Assembly (NCBI RefSeq): GCF_937997595.1
Contig: NZ_CALKTS010000128.1
Span: 1 to 5,750, forward strand
Origin: an uncultured Campylobacter sp.
Lineage (GTDB): Bacteria > Campylobacterota > Campylobacteria > Campylobacterales > Campylobacteraceae
Direction: 5' to 3'
DNA: 5,750 nucleotides
The position numbers and the translations under genes were made by a program. This document shows, in pieces, positions 1 through 4,759 of the stretch; positions within the stretch are counted from its first letter, which is position 1; each line of letters starts with the position of its first letter. The notes under the pieces are model-generated. The model had not been told where the DNA came from, did not search any database, and saw nothing but the letters and a program-made list of their open reading frames with translations.

Positions 1-858
1 CAAAGCTACATAGCGGCGGGGAATTTTTACTGGAACAGCGGCATGTTTATGTTCAAAGCCGGCGTATTTCTAAGCGAGTTAAAGGCGTATAGTCCTGAAA
101 TTTACGAAGCTTGCGTCCGTGCGTACGAAAATTCTAACGCGGAAAATCCGATTAGAATTAAACTCCCCGATATACAAGAGATCCCCGCAGATAGCATTGA
201 TTATGCGGTTATGGAGCGCACGAGTCTTGCTAAGGTCGTGCCTGCAGACATCGGCTGGAGCGATCTGGGAAGCTTCGATAGTTTAGACGCCGAGCTGCCT
301 AAAGACGCGAACGGCAACACCGCTGTCGAGCAAAATATCACTCTAAATTCTAAAAACAATCTCATCATCGGCTCGGGCCGCACGATAGCCGCCATAGACA
401 TCGAGGATCTCGCTATCGTCGATACCAAGGACGCCCTGCTCGTATGTAAAAAAGGCTCTACTCAAAAGGTAAAGCAGGTGGTGGAGCGGCTGAGGGATAG
501 CGATCTGGCGCGCGTGCACGTAACGACGCACCGCCCGTGGGGCAGCTACACTGTGCTCGAAGATGAGCGCGGCTACAAGATCAAGCGTATCGTCGTTAAG
601 CCCGGCAAGCGGCTATCGCTGCAGAAGCACTACCATCGCAACGAGCATTGGATCGTCGTTAGCGGCACCGCGACCGTGACCGTGGGCGAGCGAAATTTCT
701 TGTTGCGCGAGAACGAATCTACGTTCATTAGAATGGGCGAGGTTCATCGCCTCGCAAACGAAGGCAAAATCCCCGTCGTGCTAATCGAAGCTCAAGTCGG
801 CAGCTACACCGGCGAGGACGATATCGTGCGCCTGCAAGATGATTTTAATAGGAGCTAG
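1..858 (+). CDS. manC: Mannose-1-phosphate guanylyltransferase / mannose-6-phosphate isomerase (type II, bifunctional), C-terminal part; 5' end outside window
   Basis: The product makes GDP-mannose from mannose-1-phosphate and GTP, and its second domain interconverts fructose-6-phosphate and mannose-6-phosphate. It is a cytosolic supplier for glycan synthesis. The frame is open from base 1 and its first residues (GNFYWNSGMFMFKAG) match the family, so the true start lies to the left and the ATG at 43 is internal. About 285 residues are present of a usual 460-480. In window codon numbers, the end of the nucleotidyltransferase domain shows IDYAVMER and GWSDLGSFDSL (codons 85-95). The cupin isomerase domain shows HRPWGSY (177-183), then KPGKRLSLQKHYHRNEHW (200-217) with metal-ligand-type Q208, H210, E215 and a later H249, and near the end GEDDIVRLQDDF. 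The gene ends one base before the wbaP-like start and carries that gene's ribosome site in its last codons, so the pair is one operon. Family is certain; the name could equally be cpsB or algA. Confidence 0.95.
   Translation, partial: QSYIAAGNFYWNSGMFMFKAGVFLSELKAYSPEIYEACVRAYENSNAENPIRIKLPDIQEIPADSIDYAVMERTSLAKVVPADIGWSDLGSFDSLDAELPKDANGNTAVEQNITLNSKNNLIIGSGRTIAAIDIEDLAIVDTKDALLVCKKGSTQKVKQVVERLRDSDLARVHVTTHRPWGSYTVLEDERGYKIKRIVVKPGKRLSLQKHYHRNEHWIVVSGTATVTVGERNFLLRENESTFIRMGEVHRLANEGKIPVVLIEAQVGSYTGEDDIVRLQDDFNRS
850..854 (+). promoter_or_regulatory. Ribosome binding site AGGAG that sets the start of the sugar transferase gene
   Basis: AGGAG lies five bases before the ATG at 860, inside the last codons of manC. 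An in-frame ATG at 839 would give seven more residues, but it lies upstream of this site and has no comparable site of its own. The ATG at 860 is therefore the better start, and it gives a natural N-terminus (MKKQ) leading straight into a membrane segment. Confidence 0.75.
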
Positions 859-859
859 G

Positions 860-2170
860 ATGAAAAAGCAACTCTGCGTTTTGATAATCTTGACTGTCGA
901 TATTTTCGGCATCTGGCTTTGCTTCGGACTTGCCGTGGTGCTTAAAAATTTGCTCTACGGCGATAGCGTGCTGCTGGACATTGGCAGGTATCAGGGATTC
1001 GCGCCGTCCTACGCCATAATGATATTTCTATTTTTTTATCAGGGGATCTATTCGAGGCGATATGATTTTTGGCATGAGAGTAGAATTTTAGTGAGAAGCT
1101 GCTTTTTTGGGCTTTTGCTAAGCCTAGCGCTACTTGCTTTAATCAAAGTCAATTACGAATTTTCGCGTGCCAGCTTTATTTTGAGCTTTGCCTTTATGGC
1201 GGTGGTTTTGCCTCTTTGTAAGCTCATAACGAAAAGGAAGCTTTTTAAATTTGGATTATGGCGAAAGAGGGCGAAAATTTTAGGCGAGGGCGAGGAGTTT
1301 GAAAGCGCCGTCTTAGAAAGCGCGTATTTAGGATATGTTAGAGCTCTTGGCGGCGATTACGACGTGTTGTTTATCGGCGGAAGCAGGCTTGATGCGAAAG
1401 CCTTGAACGAGCTTATCAAGCATAATATCAGAAAGAACAAAGAAATTTTATTCACCCCCGTGCTGCGCTCATACGACTTTACGCAGGCAGATATTTACAG
1501 CGTTTTTGCCTCGCGCACCAGCCTCTTTGCGATACGAAATTCTCTGAAAAGCCCTTTAAATTTAGCTCTTAAACGCGGGCTTGATTTGGCGCTAATTTTC
1601 TTAGCGCTTCCTTTGCTAGTGCCGATTTTCGGCGTAATCGCGCTGATGATGAAGCTAAAAGAGCCCACAGGGAGCATATTTTTTTCGCATCAAAGAATGG
1701 GGCTTGGCGGTAAGCCGTTTGGTTGCCTGAAATTTCGCTCGATGAAAGAAAACGGTGATGAAATTTTAGCCCAGTATCTAAAGCAAAATCCGCAAGAGGT
1801 GGAGTATTTTGAAAAATATCATAAATACGAGCACGATCCGCGCATCACGAAGCTGGGCGATTTTTTGCGCAAAAGCTCGCTAGATGAGCTTCCGCAGCTG
1901 ATCAATGTCCTAAAGGGCGAAATGAGCATCGTAGGTCCTCGCCCGTGCGCGCAGTACGAGCGCAAGGATATGGGCGAATACGCCGATCTAATCCTAGCCG
2001 TTAAGCCCGGCATTACTGGGTTTTGGCAGGTGAGCGGGCGCAGCGATGTGGATTTTGCGACTAGGGCCGGTATGGATACGTGGTATATGAAAAACTGGTC
2101 GATCTGGAACGACATCGTAATTATTTTAAAAACCTTCAAAGTCGTTTTAGCACGTGAAGGGGCAAGCTGA
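860..2170 (+). CDS. wbaP: Undecaprenyl-phosphate hexose-1-phosphate transferase, WbaP-type polyprenyl phosphoglycosyl transferase
   Basis: An inner-membrane enzyme that moves a sugar-1-phosphate from a nucleotide sugar to undecaprenyl phosphate, the first step of O-antigen, capsule or exopolysaccharide assembly. The 436-residue protein has about four hydrophobic segments near its N-terminus (roughly residues 5-29, 47-63, 81-99, 106-125), a soluble middle region, then the catalytic domain. That domain opens with KRGLDLAL (238-245) leading into a hydrophobic, probably re-entrant helix. It then shows KFRSM (291-295), the catalytic Asp-Glu pair in SLDELPQL (D342, E343), VGPRP (358-362) and GFWQVSGRS (387-395). 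The order and presence of four N-terminal segments mark the large WbaP-like class rather than the short PglC class. The length is somewhat below what I recall as usual for WbaP, mainly in the middle region. The sugar (Gal, Glc or other) cannot be read from the sequence. manC directly upstream suggests a mannose-containing glycan but does not define the first sugar. The gene symbol is by family resemblance. Confidence 0.92.
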   Translation: MKKQLCVLIILTVDIFGIWLCFGLAVVLKNLLYGDSVLLDIGRYQGFAPSYAIMIFLFFYQGIYSRRYDFWHESRILVRSCFFGLLLSLALLALIKVNYEFSRASFILSFAFMAVVLPLCKLITKRKLFKFGLWRKRAKILGEGEEFESAVLESAYLGYVRALGGDYDVLFIGGSRLDAKALNELIKHNIRKNKEILFTPVLRSYDFTQADIYSVFASRTSLFAIRNSLKSPLNLALKRGLDLALIFLALPLLVPIFGVIALMMKLKEPTGSIFFSHQRMGLGGKPFGCLKFRSMKENGDEILAQYLKQNPQEVEYFEKYHKYEHDPRITKLGDFLRKSSLDELPQLINVLKGEMSIVGPRPCAQYERKDMGEYADLILAVKPGITGFWQVSGRSDVDFATRAGMDTWYMKNWSIWNDIVIILKTFKVVLAREGAS

Positions 2171-2691
2171 TCGGTTATCGAATCCTTAAGGCAGGTTCTT
2201 TCTTTTGAGATAAATTTTAAATTTAATACGGCGCTTCGATCGAGATATTGGAATCGCCCGGGTTTCAATTTCGCCACGATTAAAATACATATACACAAAC
2301 AATGCGAGCGCGCGGCAATAGCTAGGAATTTGCGGCGCAAAATTTGAAATTTTGAAATTTCATCGCATGCTTGCGTAAAATAAGACTATGCAAAAATGGT
2401 GATAGTTTAATGCAGACGACCAAGATTATGTAGTATCGCGGGAAAAGTATTAGCCGTTAATCATATTGTTTAAGCACACATAAAAATAGCGCTACCTGAT
2501 AAATTTCACTGCCGCTTTCCGCTTTTGCGCGAATACTACTATGTAAAATTTACGCAAAGCAGATGAATTTTATCCTCGTTTCCGCGTTGACATATTTTAA
2601 AATTTTAAAATGCCTATTTTGCAAAAGCGACAGCTATTTTAAAATTTAGGTAATTTGTAGATAAAATTTTGATCTATTTGAGCAGTAAAAA
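2171..2691. other. Long intergenic stretch without recognisable gene
   Basis: About 520 bases between the sugar transferase stop and the 3' end of tRNA-Lys. I find no reading frame with a ribosome site and coding character on either strand. Long frames that enter from the left on the - strand only mirror the sugar transferase gene. The stretch contains three closely spaced AAATTT tracts at 2340, 2347 and 2355, AT-rich inverted repeats near 2593-2610 and 2658-2676, and an isolated TTGACA at 2587-2592 with no -10 at proper spacing. No clear intrinsic terminator for the polysaccharide operon is visible. I do not recognise tmRNA, RNase P RNA or SRP RNA core motifs. It could be decayed coding sequence or hold an unrecognised small RNA; neither can be supported from sequence alone. 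Confidence 0.6.
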
Positions 2692-2767
2692 TGGTGTCCC
2701 GTGTAGGATTCGAACCTACGGCCGCCTGATTAAGAGTCAGATGCTCTACCAACTGAGCTAACGAGAC
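2692..2767 (-). tRNA. tRNA-Lys (anticodon CTT)
   Basis: Read on the - strand, the 76 bases fold as a full cloverleaf. The acceptor stem is GTCTCGT with ACGGGAC (one U-G pair), and the D arm is GCTC/GAGC with loop AGTTGGTA. The anticodon stem TCTGA/TCAGG carries loop CTCTTAA, so positions 34-36 are CTT. The variable loop has five bases, and the T arm GTAGG/CCTAC is perfect with loop TTCGAAT. Discriminator A73 and an encoded CCA end complete it. CTT reads AAG only, so the genome should also carry a TTT-anticodon tRNA-Lys for AAA. The gene stands alone in the window. A short T run follows the CCA (2687-2691 on the + strand reads AAAAA), but no hairpin terminator is clear. Confidence 0.97.
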
Positions 2768-2990
2768 AGGAACTATAATTGTAGTGATAAAAATATAAAA
2801 AACTGATTAAATTTTATAAAAATTTCGTTAAATTTCATAAAATTTTATTCGGTCTTTATATACCTAATAACTCATAAAAATTAAATAAATACTTTAGTAA
2901 AGAACCAATAAATCTTTTTAAAATAACCTATGCACTTCGATTTCACATCTCGGCGCTCTTGCGCAAACTCAACGCAAAGTCCAAAACAAG
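2768..2990. other. AT-rich intergenic spacer
   Basis: A strongly AT-rich stretch between tRNA-Lys and the terminator of the SYLF gene. It holds the probable tRNA promoter at its left end and otherwise no supported gene. Short near-repeats such as AAATTTCRT (around 2820-2836) and the small inverted repeat CTTTAGTAAAG are visible, but these are expected in such base composition. Confidence 0.5.
2778..2783 (-). promoter_or_regulatory. Candidate -10 element for tRNA-Lys
   Basis: On the - strand TACAAT lies ten bases before the tRNA 5' end, placing transcription start a few bases ahead of the mature tRNA. A T-rich stretch lies upstream, as is common at Campylobacter sigma-70 promoters, which lack a conserved -35. 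A second choice, TATAGT at 2772-2777, would start transcription within the tRNA and is less likely. Confidence 0.4.
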
Positions 2991-3010
2991 AAGCCCCATA
3001 AGCGGGGCTT
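2991..3010 (-). terminator. Intrinsic terminator of the SYLF-domain gene
   Basis: The arms AAGCCCC (2991-2997) and GGGGCTT (3004-3010) form a perfect 7-base-pair stem with a 6-base loop. On the - strand the hairpin lies just after the SYLF gene stop codon and is followed by CTTGTTTTGG, a partly interrupted T tract. Its place and orientation fit termination of the - strand transcript, which keeps it apart from the tRNA gene downstream. Confidence 0.82.
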
Positions 3011-3021
3011 AACTCGATAAT

Positions 3022-3837
3022 TTATTTTGCTTTTTTAGCCTTTTTGCTTCGCGTAGCCTTAGCATGAGTTCTAGGAGAGCGGTTTGAGATGATCGGCTTA
3101 CCGTCAGGATATTTTTTCTGCACGTGATTTACAGGTATCGCCGCACTGCTGCTAGCACCGTATTTCTCGCCGTTTGTGAAATACTTCCTCATCACTTCTT
3201 TCCATCTTTTTGCGTATTTATTCGCGCGCGGAGAGTCATTTAAGATGTCCTCGTAGTCGTAAATTCTCTCATAGAAGTCGTTAGTTAGTTGATCGTCGAT
3301 AGTGATTCTGCCGTTGTCAATCGATACGCCTAGGTAGACGCCTGTTTGCTCGCCCGGGCTTACCATCCATGCAGAAATATCAGGTAGATCGGTTGCGCGA
3401 CCGGTTCTTCTACCTACGCCGCCTGCTGCGGCACCTACATTGATCTCAAGGGTGTCTGTGCCGGTAAAAATGTCTTGATATGACTTCGTAGTATGGAAGA
3501 TCATCACAATGTCGCTCGTCTCGTAGCCTGCCTGTAAGCCTACGCCGTAGCCTTTATATTTGATAAAAATCGGCGAACTCCACTCGCCATTCTCGCCTTT
3601 GACGCTAAAAATTCCATCGCCGTACTGCAGCGATGCGCCCGCAGCTAAACGTTTTACGTCGGTTAGGATTGCGACGGCTTTGGCGCTAGTCAGATAGCGC
3701 TCATCGGTGCCGAAGTTATTAGCCGCTACGAAAGATCTAACAACGTTAGTCGCTGCTATAACCTCTTGATTTGCCACGACGTCCGCGTGCAAAAGACCGC
3801 AAAGTGCAACAGATGCTAGAAGCAAAAACTTTTTCAT
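3022..3837 (-). CDS. Secreted SYLF-domain (Ysc84/DUF500 family) protein with basic C-terminal tail
   Basis: A 271-residue exported protein. Residues 1-18 (MKKFLLLASVALCGLLHA) form a signal peptide with likely cleavage before D19. The Cys at 13 is preceded by VAL, not a proper lipobox, so a lipoprotein is unlikely. From about residue 50 to 205 the sequence follows the SYLF pattern: SAKAVAILTDVKR, a Gly-rich YGDGIFSVK, WSSPIFIKYKGYGVGLQAGYETSDIVMIF, then GAAAGGVGRRTGRATD and GVYLGVSIDNGRI. The last 19 residues are about half Lys/Arg. SYLF domains of eukaryotes bind phosphoinositides; bacterial members are exported and of poorly known role, so an envelope or lipid-associated job is only inference. 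Two ATG codons stand in tandem at 3840 and 3837. AAGGA (3845-3849) lies four bases from the first and seven from the second, so 3837 is chosen; 3840 adds one Met. An intrinsic terminator follows and a promoter precedes, so it appears to be transcribed singly. Confidence 0.88.
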   Translation of the reverse strand: MKKFLLLASVALCGLLHADVVANQEVIAATNVVRSFVAANNFGTDERYLTSAKAVAILTDVKRLAAGASLQYGDGIFSVKGENGEWSSPIFIKYKGYGVGLQAGYETSDIVMIFHTTKSYQDIFTGTDTLEINVGAAAGGVGRRTGRATDLPDISAWMVSPGEQTGVYLGVSIDNGRITIDDQLTNDFYERIYDYEDILNDSPRANKYAKRWKEVMRKYFTNGEKYGASSSAAIPVNHVQKKYPDGKPIISNRSPRTHAKATRSKKAKKAK

Positions 3838-3862
3838 CATTTAATCCTTTTAAAATTGAATT

Positions 3863-3932
3863 TTCGTTATTATAACAGCAATTTCATTCTTTTTAGCTAA
3901 TTTTTAACAAAAAATTGATGAAAAATAACGAA
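3863..3932. repeat. Nine-base inverted repeat in the divergent promoter region
   Basis: TTCGTTATT at 3863-3871 is repeated inverted as AATAACGAA at 3924-3932. Each copy therefore reads AATAACGAA in the direction of the gene it precedes, 22 bases before the SYLF ATG at 3840 and 13 bases before the peptidase ATG. The left copy overlaps the SYLF -10 element. It could be a shared operator or shared leader sequence, or chance in AT-rich DNA. Confidence 0.45.
3869..3877 (-). promoter_or_regulatory. Extended -10 promoter element for the SYLF gene
   Basis: On the - strand the sequence reads TGTTATAAT, a consensus TATAAT with the TGn extension. No TTGACA-like -35 stands at 16-18 bases, in keeping with Campylobacter sigma-70 promoters. 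A start about seven bases downstream would give a leader of roughly 22-25 bases before the ATG. The element sits in the perfect palindrome GTTATTATAAC (3866-3876). Confidence 0.65.
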
Positions 3933-3945
3933 TTTTGGAAAATTT

Positions 3946-4758
3946 ATGAAATTTCTAGCTATTTTTGCACTTTTGGCGATCAAAATTTTCGCTTTAGACA
4001 TAGTAAACGGTGATGTTGTTATCTTAAAATTAGATAAAAGCACGACCGAGTTGAGCTTTGGCTTAAAGCAAATTCCTCTCATCGTGGCTCCAAATTCTAA
4101 CGATAAAATCGCCGTTTTAGCAGCGAATTACCGTGCTAAGGGAGATTTCTCACTGCGAATAGTAGATCAAAGCGGCAGCCGCGAGCAGATCGTCGCTTTG
4201 AAAAAGGGCGAGTACAAAAAAGAGACCTTAAGCGTCGCTCCTGGCAAAGTTAAACCGCCCAAAGAAGCCGCCGCGCGTATCAAAAAAGAGCTCGACGAAG
4301 CCAACGCGATCTATGCGATTACCACGCCGCGCTATCTTTTTTCCACGCCGTTTGAGCTGCCTTTAAACTCCAAAATAACCTCTGCATTCGGCAATGCCCG
4401 CACTTTCAATGGCGAGCTTAAAAGCTATCACAGCGGCACCGATTATCGCGCCGCAGTAGGCACTGCGGTGCGCGCCGCCAACGACGGGGTCGTAGTCATC
4501 GCCAAAGACCGCTACTACGCGGGCGGCTCGGTCGTGATCGATCACGGCGGCGGCATCTATTCGCAGTATTATCATCTAAGCGAGATCAAAGTGGCGCTTG
4601 GCGATCACGTTCACAAAGGCGATGAAATCGCGCTTTCGGGCGAGAGCGGTAGAGTTAGCGGCCCACATCTGCACTTCGGCATCGCGATCAACGGCGTGAG
4701 CGTCAATCCGCTAAGCTTCGTCGCTAAATTTAACGAAGTGGTTTTTGGCGAGCGCTAA
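3946..4758 (+). CDS. Periplasmic M23-family metallopeptidase (peptidoglycan endopeptidase)
   Basis: A zinc peptidase predicted to cut peptide cross-links in murein in the periplasm. The 270-residue protein starts with a signal peptide (MKFLAIFALLAIKIFA, likely cut before L17). An N-terminal mostly beta region runs to about residue 100 and a charged helical linker to about 130. The LytM/M23 domain follows, opening at SAFGNARTFNG. All active-site residues are present: zinc ligands H162 and D166 (HSGTD) and H243 of PHLHFG, with catalytic-type H210 (YYHLSE) and H241. It should therefore be active, unlike degenerate LytM proteins. The size and layout match short M23 peptidases of Campylobacter; I suspect the Cj1235 type of C. 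jejuni, but this is from memory. The ribosome site is weak (TGGAAA five bases before ATG). It is divergent from the SYLF gene and ends one base before the next gene, so it is probably co-transcribed with it. Possible roles are cell shape and wall turnover. Confidence 0.93.
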   Translation: MKFLAIFALLAIKIFALDIVNGDVVILKLDKSTTELSFGLKQIPLIVAPNSNDKIAVLAANYRAKGDFSLRIVDQSGSREQIVALKKGEYKKETLSVAPGKVKPPKEAAARIKKELDEANAIYAITTPRYLFSTPFELPLNSKITSAFGNARTFNGELKSYHSGTDYRAAVGTAVRAANDGVVVIAKDRYYAGGSVVIDHGGGIYSQYYHLSEIKVALGDHVHKGDEIALSGESGRVSGPHLHFGIAINGVSVNPLSFVAKFNEVVFGER

Positions 4759-4759
4759 A

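Noticed and set aside
1819..2340. A 173-codon open frame on the - strand running from the intergenic region into the sugar transferase gene.
   Set aside because: More than half mirrors the strongly conserved catalytic domain of the + strand gene; the product has no family character and no ribosome site is seen.
2338..2362. Three AAATTT tracts close together, like a short tandem repeat or curved DNA.
   Set aside because: The word is very common throughout this AT-rich genome type, spacing is uneven (7 and 8 bases), and it has no clear partner gene.
2587..2592. Perfect TTGACA on the + strand, like a -35 element.
   Set aside because: No TATAAT-like hexamer at 16-18 bases and no gene follows on the + strand; Campylobacter promoters do not rely on this element.
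2563..2649. A 28-residue open frame (MNFILVSALTYFKILK...) in the intergenic stretch.
   Set aside because: No ribosome site before it, AT-rich hydrophobic product expected by chance, and no support from neighbours.
2658..2676. Near-palindrome TAGATAAAATTTTGATCTA downstream of tRNA-Lys, considered as its terminator.
   Set aside because: The stem is almost all A-T with a central mismatch and no T run follows at the right place on the - strand.
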